DNA from: Comamonas fluminis
GTDB lineage: Bacteria > Pseudomonadota > Gammaproteobacteria > Burkholderiales > Burkholderiaceae_C
Direction of reading: 5' to 3'
NCBI RefSeq assembly: GCF_019186805.1
Contig: NZ_CP066783.1
Span: 4,167,501 to 4,231,500, forward strand
DNA length: 64,000 nucleotides
Part shown: positions 25,328 through 33,729 of the stretch, piece by piece
Position numbering within the stretch: the stretch's first letter is position 1
Layout: the number at the start of each line of letters is the position of its first letter
The notes under the pieces: generated by a model
What the model saw: only the letters and a program-made list of their open reading frames with translations
Database searches by the model: none
Told to the model about the DNA's origin: nothing
Position numbers and translations under genes: made by a program

Positions 25328-27063
25328 TCTCCTTGCCCAACTTCTGGCGCATCATGCAATTGCAACAGCAGTGGCGCAAATTGCATCGCCATCAGCTGCC
25401 GTGCGACATCGACACGCAGGCTCTCAAGCAGCCTGAGCGCAGCTCAGAGCTCATCTCAGAACCCATCTCTGGTAGCCCTCATCAACACATTATCAGGACC
25501 GAAGAAGCGAAGCTCTCGCAGGGTTCGGATAATGTGGTGCGTGTCACACCGGAACGGGGTGACTGGCGTAGCCAAGCACCGGCAAATGCGACGTCCGCTG
25601 AGGACGGCGAATTTGCTGCCCTGCAGCCAGCCCCAAGGCTGGATGAAGGGCTATCCAGCAGCAAAGCTGCTGGGGAGACCGCAAGGTCTCCAGAGGCATC
25701 ACGCTCGCCATCCACGGAAGGATGGACTGGTGATGCAGATGCTGAACAACGAGCACTGTTCAGCACCGTGCGGCAGGCACGAGCCATGCTTGCAAAAAAG
25801 CAGATCACCAGCATGCAGCGGGGTGACGGCCCACCCAGTGCCAAGACCAGGGCTGACTATCGGCACAAGGGGATGCGGCTCAAAAAAGCGATGCGCCAAG
25901 TGGACTCGGATGCGCTCATTTCGATGACGCAAAGTGAAGTTGCCGCAGAGAAATATTTCTTGCACAAGGCCAGCATCGCCTTGGGTGAGTACGCTGCAAG
26001 CGGCAACTCTTTTTACGCCATGCGTGCTGCTCTATCTTGGCGATATATGCGCTTGCTGCAAAAGCTCCTTGCTCGGCAAGACAGGTTGCAAAAGCAGACC
26101 CAGAAAAATAAGTCGTTGAACCACGAGGAAGCGGTTCCCGCTTCCTCGCCAGTTAGGAGGTTTCTCGACGAAACCAGGATGCGAAGGTATAGAAACTTGC
26201 TTGAGCAAACGATGTCCCGGCTGAACGACATGGCGCAGATGACACGCGATACCTGCCAAGCCGCACATTTGGGTGCGGCCCGTCAGAGCATGGATGCAAG
26301 CCTCGACACTCAAGGTCCTTCTAAAACATCAAAGTCCGTCAAGGCCTTGGTTGGTCGGCTTAACAAGCGCCGCCCCGAGTGGCAAAACGAGTTTCGGCAG
26401 GCCAACAACCAGCCCAGCAAATACAGAGCACAGGCCCTGATTCAGTCGCTCACGGGCATACGTCCCACTGAGTTCGATCCCGACAAGACCATCCCCAAGC
26501 TTGCTAAAAACATCCTGGGTGCGAACGCGTCTCCAGGCGTCGTTGTCACTCTCACCAATAAAAACACTCTGCGGGTGCGTGTTCCCGGTGGCAAAGTGCG
26601 AGAAAAAGCTGGCCAAGTTGAGCGAAGCTTTGAGCTGCAGATTACTGAGGCCATCCCAGACTGGTTCATTCAAGAGCTCCAAGGTGCAGGAGGCAGCGTG
26701 CGTCTATTTGCTGATCCTGACGGCCTCGCCAAGCATTACCAGCGAGTGTCCAGGCGCATGTTCAGCGATCAAAAGTCAAAACGGAGGTTGCGCATCACAC
26801 CGTACTGCTTCAGGCATGTGACAGCCACCAATCTACGGGAATCAGGCTGGGATGTAGAAGAGATCGCAGCACTGCTCGGAGAGCGCAGTGCCGATACTGT
26901 CTCGCACTACGGGTTCAGAAAATCCGGCAGCCGCAAGCCAAAGCATGTGACCAGTCACGCGGTCATCAAAGGAACGGTGAAATGCACTAGCGCAGTCAAA
27001 CCAGCCAACAAATCAGGATTAAACACGGTTTTGGCGAGAGCATTTAAAAAACGGGCTCCTTGA
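25324..27063 (+). CDS. Tyrosine-recombinase-like protein with long N-terminal region
   Basis: The 579-residue protein has no recognisable domain in about the first 330 residues. It then shows a tyrosine-recombinase catalytic fold. TGIRPTEFDP near residue 376 gives the first Arg. TPYCFRHVTATNL near 494 corresponds to the HxxRH box with Tyr in place of the first His. ALLGERSADTVSHYGF near 520-530 holds the candidate nucleophile Tyr, with Glu where His or Trp is usual. It overlaps the KfrA-like gene by 4 bases. It could be an accessory recombinase of the island. Whether it is active is unknown. The unusual boxes suggest a specialised or degraded enzyme. Confidence 0.7.
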   Translation: MISLPNFWRIMQLQQQWRKLHRHQLPCDIDTQALKQPERSSELISEPISGSPHQHIIRTEEAKLSQGSDNVVRVTPERGDWRSQAPANATSAEDGEFAALQPAPRLDEGLSSSKAAGETARSPEASRSPSTEGWTGDADAEQRALFSTVRQARAMLAKKQITSMQRGDGPPSAKTRADYRHKGMRLKKAMRQVDSDALISMTQSEVAAEKYFLHKASIALGEYAASGNSFYAMRAALSWRYMRLLQKLLARQDRLQKQTQKNKSLNHEEAVPASSPVRRFLDETRMRRYRNLLEQTMSRLNDMAQMTRDTCQAAHLGAARQSMDASLDTQGPSKTSKSVKALVGRLNKRRPEWQNEFRQANNQPSKYRAQALIQSLTGIRPTEFDPDKTIPKLAKNILGANASPGVVVTLTNKNTLRVRVPGGKVREKAGQVERSFELQITEAIPDWFIQELQGAGGSVRLFADPDGLAKHYQRVSRRMFSDQKSKRRLRITPYCFRHVTATNLRESGWDVEEIAALLGERSADTVSHYGFRKSGSRKPKHVTSHAVIKGTVKCTSAVKPANKSGLNTVLARAFKKRAP

Positions 27064-27120
27064 GTGGTAGAAGTTTCAGGGGTCTAGTCGGCCGCTTCTG
27101 GGCTGAAAGCAACACGCTAG

Positions 27121-27452
27121 GCGATCTCTGTTGATACAGGGCGCCAAAGCAGCTGTGCTCACCGATAAATACAATCTTGATCCCATCTCCCAGTGGGCTA
27201 TCGCACGGAGGCAACGCAGTGGATGGCAAAAGGCTGTTGTGGCCCTCGCTAATAAAAAATGCTCGCATCCTTTGGGCGCTGATGACACATCAGCGTAACT
27301 ACGAGGCCAGCCACATCAGCACAAGACCACCCGAACTCATCGCCTAACCTCAATCTTTACTTGCCAGACGTGAAATCAAAGATGCAATAGACAGGTCAGA
27401 CCAGCAGCAGACAAGCTCGCTTGTTGCATTGTGAGTCACAAGACATCACGAG
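27121..27452 (+). repeat. IS110-family 3' fragment, left copy of an inverted pair
   Basis: Read on the plus strand, 27121-27346 encodes the C-terminal part of an IS116/IS110/IS902-type transposase (segments such as YNLDPISQWAI and RQRSGWQKAVVALANK), with a frameshift at a run of six A. The next 106 bases are non-coding IS end. It matches 33730-34061 in inverse orientation over 332 bp; I counted nine differences. The stretch 27064-27120 before it shows nothing I recognise. The 138 bases after it lead into the next gene and hold only its ribosome binding site. Confidence 0.85.
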
Positions 27453-27590
27453 ATTTGAATGGAGCCCTACAGTTCGGCTTGCTCATAGGCCGGGATGCTG
27501 CCGCACCTGGTACGCATGTGCAAGCTATCTGCGCCTCGATACAATTGATACGCTGAACAATAACAAGGCCGACTCTGCGGGGAGATAGAT

Positions 27591-29255
27591 ATGGCATCAC
27601 ACATGGGTGTGCAAAAAATCGCTACTGAACGAAATTCAAATGTTGAGTATTTTGTCCATTACATATTAGAAGAATTTGCGAATTATTTAAAGAGAACTGG
27701 GGGCTGGTCTTCATTTGAGCTCGGCGCTCAACGTCAGTATTCATCAGAAATCGCTAGTGACGTATGGGATCACTGTTTAGTCGGCACTCAACGAAATGGC
27801 AAAAAACTGGAGTTGTGGTGCCAAACAACCTGCTATAAAGGCAATGGAACGGGAACCCCTGAACCAAACAAGACGTATGAGGTAAGAGAAACACTTGTTG
27901 AAGGTATCTCAATACGTAAGTATTTTTCTGAAAATGCTGGAGCCGACTATCGATCAATTCACTTTACGGTAGGTGATCGGCGCTACACCTATCAATGGTT
28001 TCTTGATCTGAAGTCTGCTGTTTACGATAAGTCTGTTTATATTGGTGATCCTGGGTACGATATATTTTCCGATATCGCGGCGGCACTTGGCTCAGTGTTC
28101 ACAGAAGATGAAAAATCAAAATCACTTTCTGATTGCGTCAAGAAAAACTCAATCTTGGGTGCCTATATAAAAAAGGCAATCGAAGAGCTAAAAGATTGGT
28201 GGGGTGACGGGGAGTGCAAAAAATCAAACCTTGCTGACTGTCAGTGGTCATTGGTTGCAAATGAATTCAATTCTAACAATGGAAAATGGCCCGATCTCGC
28301 CAAGGTAAAGGGGGGCAATATTAAGGGACGGGTAAATGCTTCAATTTTTGAAGAAAATTCAAACGAGACAGATCCTCTGATTGCAAAAACTGCTATAAAA
28401 CTTCTAAAGAAAAATCCATTTCTTCAGAGTGCAATAGATATAACATCCAATTGGGAGAGGTTTTGTGTTGAGATAAGAGAGGTGGCGTCAAGTACGACTG
28501 ACACTAGATATTTCCTTGAAACTTTATGGTCGACACCACTTCCGAAAAGACTCGTCATTCGTCGCCTATTGCTTCGCATTCATACCAATGAATCTGTTGC
28601 TTATGTGCAAGATCGCGACATTGAAGGTGTCACCGAGCACAATATCTACAGTGGTGACCATAGTTCGATTCAAGCCAGTACGATTTGTGGCCAGATACTA
28701 AGCAAGCTTCAAACTGCTGATATTTTGACTGTTGAATCTGTTGCAGACAGAATTATTGCTAACGGCAAACGCCTTATAAACCAAGCTAGATGGTTTGAAG
28801 CAAAGAACGGTACAGAGTTGAAGCCAAGCTTTGACTATGTGGAATTGTCCCTGCTTGAGGCTGGTTATAAAGTTGTAAATCCAACGGCAGCTAGCATTAG
28901 AACAATTGGCTATCATTCTGAGATTTCAAGTGAGAATGTTAGACCTTATACAAACCTAAAAATCGTAAAGGATTCCACCGGTAAAATAGTGTGTTTTCTT
29001 AAGGCTAAGTTTTTTAGGATTCAGGAGTTTCCTCGTCGCTGTAAGGAACAGGCTTTTGTAGGAATCAGCCTCAAGTATCAGCTGTCGAACCAAACCTTCA
29101 TCAAGCGATTTTCTGCCCCCTTGATTATGTATGTCGATATGGCGGAGGACTGCGTGCCACCGGAATACGCGATCAAAAGATTAATGAGTTTCGGATGGCA
29201 GGTTGTATTTTCTGTTGAAGATTTAATTCAAAGGCTATCAGGGAAGTCGGTGTAA
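27591..29255 (+). CDS. Unrecognised 554-residue protein in methyltransferase cassette
   Basis: I do not recognise this protein. It is AT-rich at the DNA level, unlike the host. No signal peptide or membrane segment is visible. The N-terminal third has many aromatic and Cys/Trp residues (KLELWCQTTCYKGNG), the middle is rich in Asn and Lys, and the last 100 residues form a regular alpha/beta pattern (KIVCFLKAKFFRI, APLIMYVDMAEDC, AIKRLMSFGWQVVFSVEDL). A GGGGAG site precedes the ATG by 6 bases. It is followed 4 bp later by the next gene, so the pair is an operon. It converges on two DNA methyltransferase genes. A nuclease or sensor role in restriction is plausible but not supported by a motif. 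Confidence 0.85.
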   Translation: MASHMGVQKIATERNSNVEYFVHYILEEFANYLKRTGGWSSFELGAQRQYSSEIASDVWDHCLVGTQRNGKKLELWCQTTCYKGNGTGTPEPNKTYEVRETLVEGISIRKYFSENAGADYRSIHFTVGDRRYTYQWFLDLKSAVYDKSVYIGDPGYDIFSDIAAALGSVFTEDEKSKSLSDCVKKNSILGAYIKKAIEELKDWWGDGECKKSNLADCQWSLVANEFNSNNGKWPDLAKVKGGNIKGRVNASIFEENSNETDPLIAKTAIKLLKKNPFLQSAIDITSNWERFCVEIREVASSTTDTRYFLETLWSTPLPKRLVIRRLLLRIHTNESVAYVQDRDIEGVTEHNIYSGDHSSIQASTICGQILSKLQTADILTVESVADRIIANGKRLINQARWFEAKNGTELKPSFDYVELSLLEAGYKVVNPTAASIRTIGYHSEISSENVRPYTNLKIVKDSTGKIVCFLKAKFFRIQEFPRRCKEQAFVGISLKYQLSNQTFIKRFSAPLIMYVDMAEDCVPPEYAIKRLMSFGWQVVFSVEDLIQRLSGKSV

Positions 29256-29259
29256 TTTG

Positions 29260-30138
29260 ATGCGAAAATCAACCGACGCGACATTTATCAGAGAGTTGTC
29301 TTCAAAGTTATGTCCAGATCTGAACGATGTAATCTGGCACGAATCTGAGGTTACTCTCTCCACCTGGGGGCAGGGTTTAGAAACAGGAAAAGCTGTTGAG
29401 TTCTTGTCATTGTGCTCACTTATAAAAGCGTTCCAACATAGAGGTCAGGAAGTCAATATTCCAGATTTGTATAAAAATCATCCAGACTTATTCTACATTA
29501 GGAATATTCTTCCTCGTCATCATGGTGCACAAGCCGGGCATGACGCGGTTAATGGTGAGTCGCTTCCACTGAAGCTCAGGTTCCTTGGAGCTCTTACGCC
29601 TCGTGCGGTTATCCAGCAAAGTGATGGTTACCCTCTTCTTATTTTCAGAGAGGGGCATCCTATTCATTTCATAAACTATGCGAAGCAATACAACATCTAT
29701 TACTTAGAGCGCCCTGATTTACTGATATCCAAAGCATCAATTGAAATTCAGCTGCTAAACGACAATGAGGTTTCATTTAGCTATAAATATCAAAATGGAC
29801 TTACCTCAGGGAAGCTTAGAATCGCTAATCATGCCAAGCTTCCCTTGATATCTTTAAGTCACACTGGTGAGCTCGATATCCCAATTTCCGGGATTGTGGA
29901 GTGCAGTGTTGGCAAGGGTAGAGATAGGGCTAGCGAGCAACTTGAGGCTTATCGATTGTTGTGTAAAGCGCCGCTGATGCCAAAGTCGGTTCTTGTAAAT
30001 GGCAGAAGTAAGCGCTGCAAAGAGTATGATTTCGAAATATATATTGATTTATCACTACCAGATACCACGACCGTGGAGCAGGCAATTGTTGGCGGAATGA
30101 TTGATTTTTCCAATGTGCTTTTAGCAGAGCTAATTTAG
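29260..30138 (+). CDS. Unrecognised protein, possible PD-(D/E)XK-like nuclease
   Basis: The family is not recognised. The ATG at 29260 is chosen over a TTG at 29257; it lies 4 bases after the stop of the preceding gene. A possible nuclease core is RPDLLI at residues 151-156 followed by VECSVGKGRDRASEQLEAY at 213-231. This resembles the PD...ExK order of restriction nucleases, with the lysine displaced (E-C-S-V-G-K). The C-terminal part has the alternating strand pattern expected after such a core. It ends 43 bp before the converging cytosine methyltransferase gene. The restriction enzyme role is an inference. Confidence 0.8.
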   Translation: MRKSTDATFIRELSSKLCPDLNDVIWHESEVTLSTWGQGLETGKAVEFLSLCSLIKAFQHRGQEVNIPDLYKNHPDLFYIRNILPRHHGAQAGHDAVNGESLPLKLRFLGALTPRAVIQQSDGYPLLIFREGHPIHFINYAKQYNIYYLERPDLLISKASIEIQLLNDNEVSFSYKYQNGLTSGKLRIANHAKLPLISLSHTGELDIPISGIVECSVGKGRDRASEQLEAYRLLCKAPLMPKSVLVNGRSKRCKEYDFEIYIDLSLPDTTTVEQAIVGGMIDFSNVLLAELI

Positions 30139-30181
30139 GCAACAGTGCCGCTCAACACAGCTACTTGAAACGCTTAGGTAA

Positions 30182-31309
30182 TCATAGCGTCTTAAAAATT
30201 TCAGCAAATAACTGGGATGAAAACACAGGAGGAACTGCGTTGCCTATTTGCCGTGCTTGAGAAGTCACTCGGCCTTCAAACTTCACCCAATCTGGAAATG
30301 TTTGAAGCCTAGCTTGCTCTTTTATGGTCAGCCTCCTTGTTCCCTCAAGCATCGGAGGTTTCTTGCGTCGAGTACGCGGCACCTTTTCTGGTTTAATCCA
30401 CGAGGGGATGCTATTCCTTAGCATCTCCTGTAACTCGTTTTGTGGGTCTGCGTACACTATTTCGTCGGTCGGCATTGGGCCGGGTATAAAGGCTGACTCA
30501 GCAGGATGCTGGCATAACGCGAATTCGTCACCCCTTACACGCAATGTGAAGGCAGGCTCAGTATGTGCAAGTCTATTACGTGGACCTCTCATTTGTGCGT
30601 TTGCACGATGGGAAAAGTAGTTTCCCTGAGGCAACATTAGATCGCTTAGAGCACTATTTACAGAATTGAATGGCTGCAGGTCATCAAAAAATAGAGCTGG
30701 TTCTGATTTTTTCTTTCTTGTATCGAAATATCGAATGGTTGGCCAATTAAAAGATTGACCAGAATTATTTCCGACAAATATGGCTCTCTTTCGAAGCTGT
30801 GGTACACCATATTGGGCCATATTTATAATTTTGCACTCGACAAGATAGCCTACATTCCTAAAGTCCTCAAGTATTTGCTCTAGAATAACTCCGCCACCTA
30901 TATTTGTAATGCCCTCTACATTCTCCATTACTATCCATTTTGGCTGGTACACGCCAACCAAATGGATGAAGTACTTATATAAATGATTGCGTGGATCATC
31001 TAAAAATCGGAGACCTCGAGCCAAAGAAAAACCTTGACAGGGAGGCCCGCCAATAATTACGTCCACCTTTCCCGGCTTTGTCGCTGGTTTCCATGACTCA
31101 ATAGGGCAACATGCGACATCCTCCGCCATTGGAAAATTTCGTTTATATGTAGAAATTGAATCGGAATCAATATCTACCGCCCCCAAGGGCACACCACCTG
31201 CTATAGAAAATCCAACGCTTAGCCCTCCCGCGCCTGAAAACAAATCAAAACACGTAGGAGACGGACCGCTTGTGGAATACACTTCACGCCCTAAGATTTT
31301 ATCAATCAT
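30182..31309 (-). CDS. DNA (cytosine-5-)-methyltransferase
   Basis: All core m5C motifs are present. Motif I is DLFSGAGGLSVGF at residues 22-34, motif IV is GGPPCQGFS at 87-95 with the catalytic Cys, and motif VI is MENVEG near 130. Motif VIII is QYGVPQLRKRAIFVG, motif IX RRLTIKEQARLQTFPDW and motif X QIGNAVPPVF. The 375-residue length leaves a target recognition region between VIII and IX. Its start codon overlaps the stop of the N6-adenine methyltransferase gene by one base (TAATG), so they are coupled. It probably protects one strand of an asymmetric site or a separate site. Specificity cannot be read from sequence. Confidence 0.95.
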   Translation of the reverse strand: MIDKILGREVYSTSGPSPTCFDLFSGAGGLSVGFSIAGGVPLGAVDIDSDSISTYKRNFPMAEDVACCPIESWKPATKPGKVDVIIGGPPCQGFSLARGLRFLDDPRNHLYKYFIHLVGVYQPKWIVMENVEGITNIGGGVILEQILEDFRNVGYLVECKIINMAQYGVPQLRKRAIFVGNNSGQSFNWPTIRYFDTRKKKSEPALFFDDLQPFNSVNSALSDLMLPQGNYFSHRANAQMRGPRNRLAHTEPAFTLRVRGDEFALCQHPAESAFIPGPMPTDEIVYADPQNELQEMLRNSIPSWIKPEKVPRTRRKKPPMLEGTRRLTIKEQARLQTFPDWVKFEGRVTSQARQIGNAVPPVFSSQLFAEIFKTL

Positions 31310-33105
31310 TATTTTTCCTGATAAATTTTTTGTACGAGCTCATCAAGTTCTTTTTTCATGCCTTCCGTTTCACCTTTTTTAATCATTAAAGAAACTAGAT
31401 TGGCAATTTTTTCTTGGAGATCCCCATTCGATAGACATTGACGTGGTAGCGGAAAATCTTTTACAAACTCTTTTTTAAATCTAAATCGACCCTTTGATTT
31501 CAGGTTGCCTACGCTAGAGCATCGATGGACAAAGTACTGCTTCGCAAGACTGCTATTTAATATCCCGAGCAGAACTAGATTTTCGCTATTAATGAAATAG
31601 GCCCCATCGGGAACGTAGATTCCCTGTTCGACAAGTGAAAATCGTTGGTGCGCAGACAAGTCAGGAAAGGCGATTTTTTTCTTTTCCATTTCTTTGTAAT
31701 AGCTGCAAGATCGTAGTGTATACCACTGATCCTTATTCTTAATCTCTGCTCGCTTCGCAAGTGCGTCTTTATATGGAGCAAGGAAAGAGATGATCTCTTG
31801 ATCGACTTGTATTGATCCCATGGGGATAACGATCATGTAATTTATGTTTTTGTGGCCAGTCCATTTTTTTATGTTCGATGGCAATAGCAGTGGCTTTATC
31901 CATTTGTCACGAATCTTAGGATCAAAACCTTCGTATTGATTGGTGTTCAGAACAAATGCTTTAGAATATCCAGGGCGTATTCCAGAATAAATTTTAATGT
32001 CAAGATCTTGCATTCTTACACAGCCCGCAAATACTCTAGAGTAATCATCAAGTGAGCTCTTTGATGCGTGAAAGGCCCAGCCGGCACTTAGAGGAGTATC
32101 AACTAAGGCAGAGTTCAGCGTAATTCTTCCATCAAGCAACGAATCAAGTTCTATTTCATCTTTGATATGGCGATACTGAACATTTTCTACAGAGCATCTT
32201 CTCTTTCTGAAAACATAAACGGCAGCATGCAAATCGGCATCTTCGAATACTTTTGTTTCATCAAGATCAATAAATGAATCTAAGCTTGCGTTCTTCAAAA
32301 GCCATTTTCGAAGTGGGGCGCAACTTTTTGCCCTTGTATATGCAGCTGGTGAAATGTATGTGAGAACTCCATTATCGGATATATTTGAAATCCCGGCGGC
32401 TATAAAATAGGTATAGAGATCAGCGCTGCCACCGTAAAGTCCAGGGAATTTCTGCTTGAGCTTTTTCTTGTACGTAGCAGAGAGCCTTGAAGCACGAACG
32501 TAGGGTGGATTTCCGATTATGATATTGAATTTGTCTTTTTCAGAGAATAAATCCTCTTCCTCATGAAATCTATCTAGCGTGTCGCCAAGAATTAATTTCA
32601 ACTTCCCTGTCTTGATGTAATCAGGTACAGAAATTCCATATGCATTCAGGGCTACAATTATATTAATAAAAGAAACGGCCAACCCTAGCTCTGATATTTC
32701 AGAAATCGTAATTTTTGGGAGGCTCAATGGATTATTAGCACCTAGCTTCTCAAAATAGAATCGTAAAATCTCTACAGGGAATATTCCTGCACCCCCGCAT
32801 GGGTCAAACCAGTGGATGTTGTGGTTCTCGATTTGTGTTTTATTTTTTTCAGACTTCCATCTGAAATAAGCCAAGGACACCATATACGCAGCCATCGGGC
32901 GTGGAGTTTCAACAATCCCGTTGGCCGTTCGCGACGCAATAGTTGATTCGTGCGCGAAGTAATGCCTTCCCTCTGACTCAGTTTTCCAGAATTTTTCTAA
33001 AACGCGCCTTATATGTGGAAGAACTGAATTGGTTGAGATATCGCACGCCATCACCTTCGATAAATAATCTTCGGCAATTTTTGCAATATGAATAGTGTTC
33101 AGCAT
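31309..33105 (-). CDS. N6-adenine DNA methyltransferase, Eco57I/TaqI-like
   Basis: The 598-residue protein has the SAM-binding motif I as DPCGGAGIFPVEIL at residues 101-114 and the catalytic motif IV NPPY at 199-202 followed by VRASRL. The upstream HESTIASRTANGIVETPRPMAAYMV segment fits the Eco57I group. The C-terminal third contains a TaqI-like target recognition region (LLLPSNIKKWTG, ...VLLGILNSSLAKQYFV). No nuclease domain is visible, unlike fused type IIG enzymes. It is the middle gene of the XRE-N6-C5 operon. It is far shorter than BREX PglX. Confidence 0.92.
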   Translation of the reverse strand: MLNTIHIAKIAEDYLSKVMACDISTNSVLPHIRRVLEKFWKTESEGRHYFAHESTIASRTANGIVETPRPMAAYMVSLAYFRWKSEKNKTQIENHNIHWFDPCGGAGIFPVEILRFYFEKLGANNPLSLPKITISEISELGLAVSFINIIVALNAYGISVPDYIKTGKLKLILGDTLDRFHEEEDLFSEKDKFNIIIGNPPYVRASRLSATYKKKLKQKFPGLYGGSADLYTYFIAAGISNISDNGVLTYISPAAYTRAKSCAPLRKWLLKNASLDSFIDLDETKVFEDADLHAAVYVFRKRRCSVENVQYRHIKDEIELDSLLDGRITLNSALVDTPLSAGWAFHASKSSLDDYSRVFAGCVRMQDLDIKIYSGIRPGYSKAFVLNTNQYEGFDPKIRDKWIKPLLLPSNIKKWTGHKNINYMIVIPMGSIQVDQEIISFLAPYKDALAKRAEIKNKDQWYTLRSCSYYKEMEKKKIAFPDLSAHQRFSLVEQGIYVPDGAYFINSENLVLLGILNSSLAKQYFVHRCSSVGNLKSKGRFRFKKEFVKDFPLPRQCLSNGDLQEKIANLVSLMIKKGETEGMKKELDELVQKIYQEK

Positions 33106-33134
33106 CTACTGTTCTGATCTGTCTGAGGACGCCT

Positions 33135-33428
33135 TCATTTTGTGACCCCTGAGGTCGTTTTTTCAACGGATTGTTGTGCGTCACGCCAGTTTTGAATGAG
33201 CTGTACAACCGATTGGTTGTCCAGCATGCTGAGAAGATCCAGTACGACCCTCATCCCCACGGGGGAGTTTGTTCCTCGCAGGTACTCCAAGTACGTCCTC
33301 GCAGAAATCCCTAGGCGGTTAGCTATTGCTGCTTGACTGATCCGCGAGCGCTCTTTCGCTTCGATGCGATGATGCAACTCTCTGAGGAGTTCGCTGACCG
33401 ATGGACCGGTCCGTTGCTCACACTTCAT
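33135..33428 (-). CDS. XRE-family regulator, controller-like
   Basis: The 97-residue protein carries one helix-turn-helix (ISQAAIANRLGISARTYLEYLRGTNSP, about residues 35-60) and a helical tail. It is first in the operon with the two methyltransferases, 30 bp before the N6-adenine gene. Its ATG overlaps one of two direct repeats in its own promoter, so autoregulation is likely. Small XRE proteins of this kind act as controller (C) proteins in type II restriction-modification systems and delay nuclease expression. It could also be an unrelated repressor. Confidence 0.85.
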   Translation of the reverse strand: MKCEQRTGPSVSELLRELHHRIEAKERSRISQAAIANRLGISARTYLEYLRGTNSPVGMRVVLDLLSMLDNQSVVQLIQNWRDAQQSVEKTTSGVTK

Positions 33429-33464
33429 ACATTATTTTGCGTAGTTTTGATATAATATTGCGTA
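33428..33464 (-). promoter_or_regulatory. Tandem operator-like repeats of the XRE operon
   Basis: On the minus strand TACGCAATATTATA (33451-33464) and TACGCAAAATAATGTA (33428-33443) are direct repeats whose starts are 21 bp apart, two helical turns. The second overlaps the regulator start codon. The region is AT-rich and holds possible -10 boxes (TATTAT). Binding by the XRE protein is inferred. Confidence 0.6.
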
Positions 33465-33729
33465 TATTAGCATTGAAACACGCCCCTTGGAAAGCCTTCC
33501 TCAACAAAAATGGCAAGCTAGGGAACCTCTGCACTAAGCAGTTCTGAGTGTGATAGGCGTTGTTGCATCACAGAGACTTCCCATAAAAGCAAGCACTGAT
33601 GGGTTTTCTTTTTGATAGACCTGTCTGCCGTGGTGATCAGGGCGCGTAAAACGAGGAACAGACTGCACATCTACAGACGGGGTTGTGCACGCATGTGTGC
33701 GCCCCAAGAAACAAACCGCGCAGCCAAAC
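33465..33729. other. Non-coding stretch between XRE promoter and IS110 remnant
   Basis: I see no gene here. The segment GGGAACCTCTGCAC near 33520 resembles the terminal repeat of some IS5-type elements and may be the scar of another insertion. Short open frames in this stretch have no family character. Confidence 0.4.

Noticed and set aside
31309..33105. BREX PglX or a fused type IIG enzyme.
   Set aside because: The protein is about half the length of PglX, no BREX genes accompany it, and no nuclease domain is visible.
33135..33428. Antitoxin of a toxin-antitoxin pair.
   Set aside because: No small toxin gene is adjacent; the operon continues with two methyltransferases.
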